The position numbers were made by a program, and so were the translations under genes. The notes under the pieces are model-generated. The model was not told the DNA's origin, did no database searches, and worked only from the letters and a program-made list of their open reading frames with translations. Below, piece by piece: positions 47,960 to 61,015 of a DNA stretch of 64,000 nt (position 1 is the stretch's first letter; every line of letters begins with the position of its first letter). The DNA lies in the NCBI GenBank assembly GCA_023846275.1, contig CM043877.1, positions 12,135,107 to 12,199,106 of the forward strand. Reading direction: 5' to 3'. Source of the DNA: Vanilla planifolia. Lineage: Eukaryota; Streptophyta; Magnoliopsida; Asparagales; Orchidaceae.

Positions 47960-50400
47960 GGTTTGCAAATAATATTAGAGACGTAAAGTATTATATAGGT
48001 AAATAAGCATAATTTTAAGTATTATATATGTAAAAGTCTCTATTTATGTTGGCATGGCGTCTAAATTAGCTGAATAACCTCATTGCTTGTTTTTTCACAA
48101 CGTGACTCCATTTGGGGGAGATTTGGAAATTGATGTTGGTTTTGCTTTTTCGTTTCTTTAACTTTATAGAAGGTATCATTAAAGGTCCTAAAGCTTACTC
48201 TATTGGATATATGGACGGCATAAAATAAACATTGGCATTTTATAGACATTTTGCCTTTTGAGGCAGTGTGGAGCATGCTCTCATTAGGCTTTTGATCTTG
48301 AATTGTGAAGGATCGAGTTGTTCCTAAATTAATGTCTTAGCGATCAAGCTTAGATATAGAAATTGTGCTTAAAGAAAATTAATACCTCGACATTGTTGTA
48401 CTACCTTGCTGCATGGAGGCACTGAAGTAGATAAATGTTTCTATTCATAACACTAACCCCTCTCTTGTGAGATATCAGACAATTCATGTAACTAGATAGG
48501 ACGGTGGGGCTTGCATCCTCAGGCACCTTAAATCTAGCTTGTTGGAATGTGAAAGTTTGACATAGTTTTGGGTAATAAATTGAAATCCCTCATTAGTCTT
48601 TGATGATCTTCTTTGACGATTGCACTTTGCAAATTTAAATATTTCATGGCTCATTCCAAGTGCTCTGGCATTTATTACTTATTAAAGTGAGTCCTGTTGC
48701 TATTGGCTGTGGAAAAGTCCGATGATTTAGCCCTTAGAGAAGAGGAACATGATAAGAAGTTTGAGATGTTGGATCTCAATTTATTGCTTATTAAAGTGAT
48801 TAATTGATCTCAATGGTGTTTGCCCTCTTTCTTTCAAACGTAAAAGCCTATGTGTGTCTTGCCAAGGGTTTGGCGCATTCAATTTGGAAATGAAGTCTTT
48901 CTAAAGTTGTGTGATGCCCTGGATGTACCATAGTTGGCAACGAATAAGTTATTATGTCTCCAAATTTAGGAGAAAGTTGAGTGGAGCTCAAACTCATGCA
49001 TAGCTTGAGGATTCCTTCTTACTCATGAAACTTGAGAGGATGAATGCTAAACTTGGAAGGGAAGGGAAAGGCACCCAAAGTAGAATTGATGCATGATTTA
49101 CCTGAGGAACAGAACTTGTAGCGAATCTACACTATGGAATTGGAAGCACAGTATTGGAGATGGCTATTGCAACTAACATTAGAGGTTGCTGAGGAGGCAA
49201 TCATTTCGTAGGATTAACATAATTTGGGATGGAAACAAGTTAACATTAAGGTTTGGCATATGACTGGTGTCTTGGAATATTGTTGGCTTTTCTCTCTGAT
49301 CAACTTGGCTATTTTTTTTTTTTTTTTGGACGAAAGTTGAAGGTTATGTCTAGATTTGAACCTTCCCTTTTCTAAAAAGAAAAGGTGAATTTCATATGAG
49401 CAATTCATTGATAAATTGCCACCTTGAAGTTGACCATAAATATCATTAGTTTTGTTGTTGAACTCTGTTAATTGCTTGACCACCTGTAGACAAGATTGTT
49501 GCTTCAGTTTCATTAACTTGCTCTTACCCTTACTAGCTCATTTCATGGTACTACCTCATTGTGATGAAGCATATTGGGTTGTACTCTGGCAAGTTGCTTC
49601 TATTTCACTGTCTCTAATGCTCACACCATTTTGAGAAACTACAGGGAAAGATGTGAAGATCTTGACAATAGCATTGGGATGCTTTTTCCAAAATAATGGT
49701 CGAGGGCATTGCTTGAGAAGATCCAAGCTCTTAATAATAGTTTTGAAGAAGAGCAAATTGTTGTAAAACCCAAGTTAAGTCTCTCCATTGCTTAAGTTAG
49801 ATAAGAGCTTAAAGAGCTGGAGTTCATTAGAGATAGCTATGTTTAAGAAAGATTGATGGCATTGAGAGATTTTACAGGCCTTTTAGCGGTATCTTTGTGC
49901 TGACATATGGTTGCTCGTGGAAATTGAGTGCGTCTTTAATAAAGGGCTTCGATGTGTTTTGTTGCTATCTGCATTCGCTGGAATTCTTGGTGAGCAAGTC
50001 TTAGCTGATAAGGATTGACATGGACAAACCCAGGGCATCCAAGGCACACCATTAGTTATGCCATTTTTTTTAGAGACAGTTAAGTTCTACTGCATACCTC
50101 AATGGAATGTCAAAGCGTCACGTTAGCTAACTGAACCATGATGGGGATTACGACAAGGTGTTGGAACCCAAGGCGATGTCAGGACTTCTTCTAGCTGAGG
50201 TCATTGAAGCCTCAGGTCAAGCCTTGGAAGATGTCTTGTTATTTTAGGGGGCATAGAATTGAGTTGATGCCCAAGCTTATTTGGAGCAATTTTAGAGTTC
50301 GATGGAGGATCGTATTTGATCCTCGACTACATGATCAAGTATAAATCTCTTAGTGATACCCGTCAAGGATCACCTTGCATGTAGTTCTTGATTGTACAAG
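47960..50400. other. Unrecognised sequence between LINE and TRIM-like element
   Basis: Frames are short on both strands. The first 100-200 bp may include the LINE 5' untranslated region. No other family was recognised, and a 15-T run sits at about 49313-49327. Confidence 0.45.
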
Positions 50401-50424
50401 AGTTGCATATCCTTTAGTTCTCAT

Positions 50425-50719
50425 TGGACCCACTGCATCGGCTTCACCTGCACAAGATAGAAAAGCAAGCGAGCATGGAAACGCCTGGAGGAAGACAAAA
50501 CAGCACAGAGAAAAGTAAACTTTTTGGAGAGCTCAGATCCATTATGATAAAGATTCTCTCTTATTTAGGGCCTACACATGTGAGGTGTATTTGTAGGACA
50601 GAGCTTGTATATCTGCCACATGATTGCTAGTAGCTGCTGATCAACAAAATTGTGAGAAGATACAAGCAATGAAATCCGACCCAGGCTAAATTAATTGGGC
50701 CTATGAAAACTCTCCAACA
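50425..50719 (-). repeat. TRIM-like element, 3' LTR
   Basis: It begins TGTTGGAGAGTTTTCATAGG on the minus strand at 50719, just after the GGGGCAA tract. The similarity with the 5' LTR fades below about 50425, so the true end is uncertain. Confidence 0.7.
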
Positions 50720-50972
50720 TTGCCCCACAATCGAGCGTCAGATTTGTTGAGATTGTGATATGAACATAGAAGAGAAAATCTAGTCACTGAGGCAAGTGAG
50801 AATGAGCGGCTGAATTGAGGTGGAAATGGTGGTTTTAATCCAACTTAAAACTAATCTAGTTGTTCTGTGCCATTGAGATTAGAACGGGTTGAGTTCACAA
50901 GGGTACAGAAACTCTGTAGGGAGAGAGACATGAAGGTGGTGGGAAGAGTAGTTGTAGAGGGGGCGTAAGAGG

Positions 50973-51061
50973 GATACCCAAGAGTTAGCATCAACAATTC
51001 GATTGTGTACATTTGATACCCAAGAGTTAGCATCAACTATTCGATTGCGTACATGTGATAC
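50973..51061 (-). repeat. 42-bp tandem repeat overlapping the PBS
   Basis: Two full units and the start of a third. Each unit starts with a TGG(G)TATC word on the minus strand and continues ...GTACxCAATCGAATxGTTGA. The first unit contains the primer-binding site itself (TGGTATCA); the second begins TGGGTATCA and the third TGGGTATCC. Confidence 0.88.
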
Positions 51062-51063
51062 CA

Positions 51064-51390
51064 TTTAGAACCGCTTTCTTCACTGCTCCTTCATCGCCTT
51101 TCTAGATCCATTGCATGGGCTTCACTTGCACCAGAGGAACAAGCAAACGAGCACATTGACAACAAGTAGAGGAAGAGAAAACGGCACCGAGAAAAGAGTT
51201 GTTCTTGGAGAGCTCAGTTTTTCCAATATAATAAAAGATCTCCCTTACGGCTCGCACTCGAGTGTATTCAAAGGAATAAAAGAACACATAATGCTGAATT
51301 ACTATGAGCTGCTAAACAAAATAGAGTAGATATAAGTAATGAAGGTGACCCATGCAGAGTTAGGTGGGCCTATGTAAATGTTCTCCAACA
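51064..51390 (-). repeat. TRIM-like element, 5' LTR
   Basis: This runs from TGTTGGAGAA (51390) to the base before TGGTATCA. It is about 327 bp long. Its partner is at 50425-50719. Confidence 0.7.
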
Positions 51391-51399
51391 TTGAACAGG

Positions 51400-52980
51400 T
51401 TTGCCGAATTCAGGAGTTCCAGTTACATTCGAGGACAATGGTACTGAGGGAATACAAGTAAACTTTACCAGGGATCTTAATGGATTTACTTGAAAACCTA
51501 CAAAAGGTCAATACCCACAACAGTCCGTGCAGCTACCATTTACCCTTTCTACACACCCTTTGTACCTCAGACTGCACAGATCATACATAGGCTCTGTTTG
51601 GTGGAGCTTAATTAAATGGTGTTTCAAACAAAGCGTTTAGTTAAGCTCTCTCAAATGGCTTAATGAAAGTGTTCAATTCTCCCAACCATGCGTTTGGTAG
51701 GCTAGAAGACCATTTTATCCTTTCTAAAATATCATAATTTATCTCTCATTTAATTTTTTACATATTTTTAGTTCTTTCTTAACAGAATATTTTAATAATT
51801 TCTTTTTGATGTCAGCTTAATAAACAAGACTTTTCATTTAATAATTAATAGCAAATCATTTTAAAAATACTTTGACAACATTTGAATGGTATGTTGTATG
51901 CAATACTTTTTTTGATTAGTTTAGCTGCATATTTCAATCACCTTATGTACTTTGTACCCTTCACTGCTGAGCGGCAATTTGTTTTCAAGTTCGCCATTTG
52001 ATTATTCTTTAGGGACAAGCAGCATCTTTCTGTAAGATTGCATGAAACTTTGTGATCGTTAAAGTATACTGAAGCAACACTGATCTCTAAAGTAGTACAT
52101 GTTTGAAGCAAATAAAAATTAGTGAACGGCAAGCACACTTAACTTTTTGGTAAGAATATTGAGCAACAGTCAAATCATGTTTAGCATACCAATGCTGAAA
52201 GCTGTACGTACACACTCAGAACGAAGCTAGACTCTTAAAAAAATAATAATTCTGTTGCTGCTTAGGAAAAATTGCCGGTTTCCCATTTTGAACTGGATTC
52301 GTACGCTTCAAATTGTTAAGAGTCCCTCTTAGAAAGAGATGCCGAAGCTCTCACTTTCCATCAACATCACCCTTGGGCATGGTGAATATTAATTATAATT
52401 GTATTTGTCAGGAGTTTATTCTCGATTTTTGTTTTATTTAATTTTTAAGTTCCTTTTAAATGTAAAGTTACATGCTTTTATACATTATACTAGATATCAT
52501 TTGCAGAGAATAATGAGTAGAATTTTGTTTTCTTCTTCATTCTTGCAAGCATTGCTTTTTATGCTGTATCGATCAAGTTAGATTAGGAGGTTTGTTATGC
52601 ACACATGAGCCAAACCAAACACAATTTGGGCTGGTCGATTAATAAACTTAACCGATTGAAACTGCTAGGTTTTGGTTGAAACCTCCAATATTTGGTCTAG
52701 TTCTTCTTTCAGTTTTGATTGGTTAGGACTGAAACTGAAACCTTTGTTCTTTGGTGGGTGTCTAGTATTAAATTCAAAGCCCTTCAAGCATGGAAGATCT
52801 CGAGCCTTGTCCTTTCCTTTTCTTGTTGAACTTAAATTATTAATTGTCATGTGCTCTAGTCTGCTAATGGTGCTCACATGAGACAAAATATTCTGGAATA
52901 TATCATCCCCAAACATGCCTACTTTAACCCTGAAGCTAATGTTCTGAGACCCAACATGCTGAAGGACTGAGATAGGCTAT
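51400..52980. other. Unrecognised sequence
   Basis: It contains 'ggctctgtttggtggagctt' near 51593, a wording common at the ends of plant hAT-type MITEs. I could not find a matching inverted end, so no element is called. Frames are short. Confidence 0.4.
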
Positions 52981-52991
52981 GAAACGAGGCT

Positions 52992-53615
52992 TTAGCCATA
53001 GCCAATCCTTCCATTTTTTTTTTGTTCTAACTCTTCGAGGTGGCATTCCTTTGAGCTTTGCTGCGAGCTGTAATGGGCTGGTTTAAAGTGTTTGCCTGTC
53101 TGCTTATACTCTTGCTTACACTTCGCCTCTCTTTTCTTGGTGACCATCAGAGCCTTGTTGGTAGAGCTGGTTTCCTTTAGTGACATTTGTTTCTTTAACT
53201 TCATGATATGATAAGCAAATGCTTTGTTTTGTTTGCTGGAGCAGCAGCTTGGAGACGAGGGCATCGTTTGGCACGTAAGAGAAAGGAGAATGTGGGTGAG
53301 AAGGAGACGAACCGTTGGTGGTCGGAAGACTATGCTCGGGCCAGAAGGCGGAAGCCAGTACATAATAGTCTGAACCCATGAATTGGATTGAAGAGATGGA
53401 TTCGTATCAGGTGAAGTAGAGTATTTCTCCATAGAATAGACTACTGATAGCTTATTGCTTTGCTCTTCTTTTTTTTTTTTTTTTTTTTTTTTTTTCTTTT
53501 TCTTCCTTGTTGTTTTTTTGGGTTTAAATATGCTGTGATGTGAGCAGCCATGGTTGTGCTTGAAACAAGGGTTTTTTTTTGGTGGAGGTAATGCTGCTTT
53601 GGGAGTTGTCATCAA
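52992..53615 (-). other. 207-codon open frame with poly-Lys from a T27 run
   Basis: This is the second longest open frame in the window. Its length depends on a run of 27 T (53469-53495), read as poly-lysine on the minus strand. The part after it (from MEKYSTSPDTN) has 145 codons, is Ser/Lys-rich, and includes KQMSLKETSSTNKALMVTKK. I recognise no family, and the second frame in the same DNA is also open for 87 codons. It may be chance or an orphan gene; I favour chance. Confidence 0.2.
53469..53495. repeat. Poly-T tract (T27)
   Basis: Twenty-seven uninterrupted T, followed by CTTTTTCTTCC. Such a tract can be the poly(A) tail of a retroposed sequence read on the minus strand, but no LINE or SINE body was recognised beside it. 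Confidence 0.9.
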
Positions 53616-53639
53616 ATGTACATGTTTATCGTTGTTTTC

Positions 53640-55695
53640 TAACTTGAATGGTTTACTGTATTCTATTTTATTTATACAAATTTATTAAGCTTATATAAAG
53701 TAGTTGTTTAAAACAGGTGTTATAGAAATTATTCCATTGTGATATTATTTTTAATTTATAACTATTGTATTTATGAGTATAATTTAATGGTGTATATAAT
53801 ATAACTATGCATCTATCAGGAAGCTGATTAAATTATTTCATTGACATGCCACTCTAACCTAATCTTATTCATCAACTACCAAATTTTTTTACTAATCTAC
53901 TTAACTAGAAAAACCCATTCTATTAAAAAATCATGCAGACACCTTGACGTTAAGGATTGCTTGTTTTGACCTTTTTGTATGCTTTGACCTTTTGCTTGCT
54001 TTGAGATTTTCTCACTATCTATTGTTCATTTGCTTTCTAAATGCTTTATGTTCCACTAAAGTTCTTTGCTCTTCCAATTGTGTTCAACCTATAAGGTTTA
54101 ATGCTTCTTTTACCTTCTTTATATCTTTGATGGAAGATTGTTATAATAGCAAGGTCTCTTCTCCTTGTGACTTAAAAGAGATAATTGGCATGCTCTCTGT
54201 CATTAATGATTATGATTTTTGTCTCTATTGTGATTTTTTTTCATTACCATATTGCTATATTGTCTATTATACTTGCTTTTCTCCCTTCCCCTTTTATAGA
54301 TTTGACATGGAATAATTCCAAACATGCACATGCAACTAACTTTTGAACAAAATCTTTTGTTAAATGTAAACAAATATCTTTGGGATTGGAGAATTCCTTT
54401 TTAAGATGATTTTTGTATGATCTTGAATAAGGATCGCAAGTTTTGTACTTAGTCTTGCTAATGTATTACATATAAGTCATAAACTATCTTAAAGAAAACT
54501 AAAAGTATATCAAAAGACAAACTTTTACAACTTCTCATTTTTCATTGAAGTAAAATTTTCATTTATCAAAAAATTATTGTTTAAAATAAATTTTCAAAGG
54601 CTCGTGCCAACTACAATCTTTGTCATAGTATAGAGCAAAAATATTAATTCTCAACATGATATGATTAAGCCCCCTTCTAGAGAGATGACATAGCTTGAGA
54701 CATCAAATGCTATCGACATGAACAAGAATTTCATCAACTCCTATGACCTTCAACCCTCACCATTGTTTACTTTAAATTTTTTTAATTGATCACATAATGA
54801 ATAATAATATAACACAATTGTTCAAGAATAAGTTTGATATGTCCTCTTGAAGGCATAATTTAGGTATTTTTGTATTTTATTTTTAATAGTTTTGCTTAAC
54901 CATTTTTATGAAAAAGTACTTCTCAATTCATAATTTATTTTTTCAAGCATAACGATTATATAAAAGAATGCTTAAATAAGTACTACATACACATATTTGA
55001 GAGGGAGAGGATGTGTTTTAAAAAACAACACCTAGATGCCATCATGAACCCACTAGTAAGCACTTCTTTAAATAGTATTATTAAAATTTAAAAATTTTCA
55101 ACTATAATTTGGCATGGATATATCATAATAAGTTATCAAAATAGCAAAAACATACTATTCTTCTTTATTTTTAGGAATAAATAGAAGATTTGTCAATCAT
55201 TACCAATAGATAATTAAAAAAGTTTCAAATTCTAATATCATGTCACATCTATCAAGAGAGCCACACAACTTTAGACCACACCACATCAAGTTTTAAAGAA
55301 AAAGAGATTAGCAAAAGAGGCTGCATCTCATCCTCTCTCAAAGTAGAGGCTACCCCTTAATTAAAGGTGAGAGATCTTTTTATACACTTGCAATTCAACA
55401 TTAAAGGTGGATTCCTAGGAAGCTTTTCCATCACACATTTTACTTTACTAGCTATCAAACTTCTTGGGCAATTTGCATGGCTAGTCACATCATCCTTAAT
55501 GTTCTTATAAAAACTCCCTTCTATTAAAAAATCACATAAATATCTAGATATCATGAATTACTTTTGACCATTTAAAATTGTGAGATATTCGTGGCATACA
55601 TTTCCTGTTTTGCTTTAAAATGCTCTTTTTTTACTATGATTCTTTGCTCGTTTAACTTCATAATAGTGAATGTGATGTGAGATGACTACTAAAAA

Positions 55696-55742
<47 letters not shown>

Positions 55743-58700
55743 AAAAAATAAAATATATTAAATTCAATGATAATAAGTTTGCTAGAAATTGAATGAGATT
55801 CGATCATGAAACTAAAGGCCAAAACATAAAAAGAATATAATCCAAATAATCTCCGATTGAATGAAAAGAGCACAAATGGTGTCATTTTGATGACCTCTAA
55901 CCAAACACATGATCATTTTGAAAGTATAAAACATTTGTTTTAAGTCATATTTTAAAATATATAAAGAATAAAATTTTTATTTTTTTTCAAGTCCAATACT
56001 CATTCAAATTATTAAAACTCATATATTAAAATCAACTACACCATTAACTTCATATTAGCATTACTACAATAGGTAAAAAAACTGAGGTATTACATTTTCA
56101 TTCAATTTATCACACGTACTTATTATACTTATCACTTCAATAGTCATTTTATTAGATTCCTCTTTTGTCTTAATCTTTTATACACTCATCATTCTTTTTT
56201 AGACCAATTTATTAGTCTTTTAATCCAAATTATTTATCATAAATCAAGCCTTCTCTGATTTTAAAGCCAAACTTAAAAAACGTTTGTTGATTTGACAAGA
56301 TCTTGGCTAAGTCTTAGGATTTTGAGCAAAAAAAAAAAAAAGAAAGAAAAGAAAGTATGAACAAAGGAAGGGCCTTTGCTTTCCTCAATGCCCTGTTATC
56401 CTTTGCTTGTCTCTTAGTCTTAGTTGCCTTATCTCCTTAAGTATATGCAACAATCTCCTTTTGTAAATTAGCTATTTAAACTCTAGAATGGAAGAATAGT
56501 TGAGCACAAAAAGTCCTTGGTCAATCAGTGGCTCAAGCATAGACTTAATTTCCGTTACAAAGGCCATTGTAATCGAAAGTCGACTTTGAAGTAGTTTCTC
56601 CATCAAAATGGTAGCTTTAGTGCTAGTCACCCCAAAATACCTCTTGGCACTATATTTTGTAGTTGTAGCCAACATTTTAAATAGCTCATCAACTAGACAA
56701 AGCCTTCTTATAATAGTGTTAGCCTAAAGGTGTTGCTCTTAAACTCTTAAGATTCTTTGAATCTCATAGATGGTTTGTTATAATCAAATAACTTAAATCA
56801 ACTCATTAATGCTTTATTTCTTTTCTATTTTGAGATTTTATTTAAAATTTAGTGTATAATTAGTGATAAATATAGACCTTTTATCTTATGATCTTCTAGA
56901 TTCTCTTTTTGTTCTAGATCGTTTAATTTTAGTCTTTTTTAATCTAATGCTAAATAGCAACTTATAAAATTTTGCATATGCAAAATTTTGTAATAATTTG
57001 AATCTTCTAAATAGTGCCAATGACATACAAATTTTATCATTTTAAAATTGGAAGAAAACTCAAGCACAAGTCCATATGGTACAAATAAGTAGTGAGTGGT
57101 TTGCATAATCCTTAGTATATTATAGATGCACAATCAAATAAAAATAAGCTATACATTCAAAAAATGATAAATATACATAAAATCCAATATATACAGAAGT
57201 GATATTATCTTGGGTTATATAATAACTATTGTATAATATCTAACCTTCTTTGAAAGTAAAATATCTAACTTTCTACAAAGGCTTAAATAACCATTAAATG
57301 AAGTCTTTTATTATGGCTACTTAAGACAACCACTACAACTAATCAAATATAGTTTTTTTTTTGTAGGAAACCACTATAAAATGCCTTTGATTTTCAAAAG
57401 ATTTTCTTAAAGTATTTTTTATTTTAATTGCTTTAAAAGACTTGTTAAATAATTACATATTTCTCATAATGATAATGTTGTTTTTATGAATGAAACATGG
57501 AGTTCTTTAGCTTTTCATAGCTAGTAAAACATTAGTGGTGTCATTACCCAAAATTTGTCAACAAGGTGCTCTAATTTAATACTCCTTAAAGATCAACAAT
57601 TGCATTGTGTGTTTGTAAGGATTCAAAGATGAAATACAATGTTGATTCTATTTCTATGTATTTTATGTTGATCTTCATCAAAACTTTCTTTTTCATTTTT
57701 CTAATACAAGAAATAGTAAAGAAAGAGACTATGAGTTTTATTCATAGTTAACATGCTCCAACTTTTATGTGATTATGAAGAATGATGGATCACCTGTTGT
57801 ATGAAAAGTTCAATATTCAAAACTTCAAGAGAACCTATTTCTATCATGTATTTTATTGGCATTAAAGTTTGGTAAAAATTCTGAAAAAAAAAGTAATGCA
57901 AATTCTTTTTCAAGTCCTCAAATTCGATAACCTTTTTTGACCAAAATTTCTTAAAGTGAAATTTCTTAACAAAGATGCCTACCCATTAATGTTATTTACT
58001 ATGGTAAATGAACTTAGTTTTATATGAAATTTTTCAGTCACTAATTTATAATATTATATAAATTTTTATATTACAAATTTATAAAGTTGTAGATACTAGA
58101 ATTTATATAGAATTTATCATTCTCATAAACACTGACCTCATTTGGAGCATAAGAATTAAAATCCAATTCAACGTTATATTAACTCTATCTCATCCCTAAC
58201 ATATTTCTTCTATTGAAGGGGGTAGAGAGGATTACATTCAGAAGTTTTTTAATCTTTAATATTTTAATTAAAATAAGAAAAAGGTTGTCCTTAATGTTTT
58301 GGTTATATTAGTTAAACCTAACATAATTATTTTGTTTACATAAATATTGCACTTAACACCTTTAGAGTCCATATGGGCATCAAGTCAATTGAAAAACCAT
58401 AATTGATTATCATTTTTCCACCTAAATCTAAGAAATTGATCTTTTTTAAGACATCACTTATTGTAAAAAAATAATTTATAATATTTTTTAATTTTAAAAA
58501 ATATTAAAATTTTATCAAATAATTTTCACAATTTTTCTTCTTTCTAGAACATATCTTCAAATTTTTTTTCAACCTAAACCATCATCACCAAATAAAGAAA
58601 CTAATGTTAAGGAATTAAAAATATTTTCAAGTTTTGGAAGCACAAATTATTTGGATGTGATATCTAATTTATTGTAGCTCCTTGTTTGATATTGATGTCC

Positions 58701-59920
58701 TTAACCTTGAATCCAAACTTCCCAATCCATGTCATGCACTTCTCGTGTTATCCTTAATGATCATTTTATCTTTGAAGTCTCTACAACATCATAGCACAAC
58801 AATTATTCTCTTTCTATCATGCACTCATGGACCCAACTATTGTTTAATCTGATATTAAATTTGATAAATCTAAATCAATTACAAATAATGTAGCTTATTT
58901 TACCTAATTATTATTTTATCATACAAAAATGGTTTTGTAGGATTAATACACATATGCAATCAAACTCACATATTCTTTTTGGATAACATTTTTATACCAA
59001 CAATATCTATGGTTATCATGTATGGATGTATCGCTTGTTATTGTTATTAAGAGGAACTTTGGTTTTTTTAACTTGGATAATAGTGACAACTACATAAAAA
59101 TTGTATTTTGAATTGATGTTGTCTATAATTTGTTGATGCTTTTTTTTTATTGTCTTATTAGTATTTCATTTTTATTTTCATCGTCAAGATGATTGACATG
59201 TATATATTACTCAAATGTAAATAATAAAAGATATTGCTTTTTTTATTGATAAATCTATAATTTTTAATAATATTATTTAAAGATGTTATTGAATTAAATA
59301 TTCAAAATCTTTTTGTTAAGAATTGATTTAATGACATTGTAACGTAATATTATTTAAAGATAGTATTCAATTTGATGATATATTTATATAATAATTATTA
59401 TAAATTATAAATTTATCATTAAAAATGATATTAAGATATCACACAAATTTGAATAGTATTTAGATGTCGATAATTTTGATGTTAACAAAAAAGTGCAAAA
59501 CTATTTACATATCATAAACCAAAAAGATAAAAAAAAAATATTAATCAATTTTAAGTGGCATTGCTATCTAAATATAATTATGATTTATATGTTTATATTA
59601 TCTAAATAATAATCAACTAACAACCTCTTAAATGACATTATATTATACACAATATAACTAAAACTAAATAGCACCAAAAGCTACATCCCAAAAACGCTCC
59701 TTAGTTTGTGATCCTTTTACTATTTTTTCATCCCATATTATCTAAACAAAGTTATCAAACAATAAAAGGTTTTAATGATAGCCTACATATTCCTTCTCTT
59801 CACAACTTCGCCAATGAATGACAATTGCATGGCATAAGCATTCCAATTGTAATTGTATTCAAGTATTAGTCAATGTTCATTTAGTTGTTTTCAAGTTTGA
59901 TATATAAATTGAATGTGAAC
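53640..59920. other. Very AT-rich stretch, no gene recognised
   Basis: Frames are short and full of Phe/Ile/Lys/Asn codons. Apart from the (TA)21 tract and minor A/T runs (56327-56341) nothing is recognised. It may be old LTR or intergenic sequence. Confidence 0.5.
55697..55738. repeat. (TA)21 microsatellite
   Basis: Twenty-one perfect TA units. Confidence 0.96.
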
Positions 59921-59926
59921 TAGTGT

Positions 59927-60056
59927 AAATGTTGGTTTTTTTTTGCTATCATTTAGGTGTTGCATATTCATTAAAGATTAGAATTCCTATAAATGTTGGT
60001 CTTGTTTTTTGTCATCATTTAGGAGTTATAGATTCATTAAAGATTAGAATTCTTAT
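59927..60056. repeat. Tandem duplication, 2 x about 64 bp
   Basis: Copies at 59927-59990 and 59991-60056 share 'aaatgttggt', 'tcatttagg.gtt' and 'attcattaaagattagaatt'. Confidence 0.88.
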
Positions 60057-61015
60057 ATAGGCTAGTTAGGATTCATCAATTGTTATGCATTAACTTAGTG
60101 GATGTCCTTAGTGTCTATTTCATTTGATTTAATTGCATGAATTTTGAATTCAAGAACATATAAATGATGAAATTGTGATTCAAAATTATTATTTTTTTTG
60201 GATGAATTTGTTCGTAGAAAATTAAATTTTATTATTTTATTTGTTGCATTTTCTATAAGAATTAGTTGGCAAAGGCAATAGTATGTGGATGATAGTTGAA
60301 TGGCCAAGAGAGTTAACAATGAATCATTAATGGTCCACTAAACTGCAACAATGAATCAATGGTGATTCTTTTAATAGTAGCAAGAGCATACATCATCATT
60401 CGAGGAGCAATCAATGAAGGAACGTAAAACAAGATGGTAGGAACTAAATTTAAAGTCTAGTTTTGTTGAAATAGTGATGCTCTAAATGAATCAAAATCTA
60501 TCATTTTTTTCAAAAAAAAAAAAAGGAAAATTCATAATACTAAGCATTGTTATCACCTTATCATGTCGTCCTTCATATTACCACAATGACACTCATATTT
60601 GTGTCAAATAGGTATGCCTCACTTCATTCTATGCAACGAGTCATACTTGTACTTCTTTTTCAACCTTACCAATCAAACTAATTTGATTCTTATTTTCTTG
60701 TCCATTGGCTTTGTTCAATCCTCTTATCCTTTTACTTGGTTTATATTTGCAATTTATTGTACTTTCAATGAACTTGGGCTAAGCATTATATTTTCTCAAG
60801 CACCTAATTCAAACCCTACTTAAATGTGCCAAGGGCTTGTATTTTTGCTTAATATTCAAAGTGTAGATTATAACACAACCCATTCTTCTTAGTGCTTTTT
60901 TGTCCAAAGGATAATCCATTATGAAGCCCCATATTTTTTATAGGGATCATTGTTCATTTTAGAAAATACATATGGCATAATATCTATAATTCATTGATTT
61001 TAGAATATGGAACAT

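Larger units (their letters stand above)
50425..51390 (-). mobile_element. TRIM-like miniature LTR element
   Basis: A compact element of about 0.97 kb reads on the minus strand. Both terminal repeats start TGTTGGAGA (at 51390 and 50719, descending) followed by CATAGGCCCA. They stay alignable for about 290 bp, with shared words such as CTGAGCTCTCCAA, ACTTTTCTC/CTCTTTTCTC and TGAAGCC.ATGCA.TGG. Directly inside the 5' repeat is TGGTATCA (51063-51056), the first eight bases of the initiator-Met-tRNA primer-binding site. Directly before the 3' repeat is GTGGGGCAA, a polypurine-like tract. No coding capacity is present, and length and parts match terminal-repeat retrotransposons in miniature. The repeats have diverged to perhaps 75-80 percent, so it is old. 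Target-site duplications were not found. Confidence 0.75.

Noticed and set aside
50851..51064. Two minus-strand 61-codon frames with repeated SNVHN/NSWVS strings
   Set aside because: They read through the 42-bp tandem repeat beside the PBS of the TRIM-like element.
51593..52640. Possible hAT-type MITE starting at 'ggctctgtttggt'
   Set aside because: The only inverted candidate, near 52607 ('gagccaaaccaaac'), matches poorly, and no 8-bp target duplication was seen.
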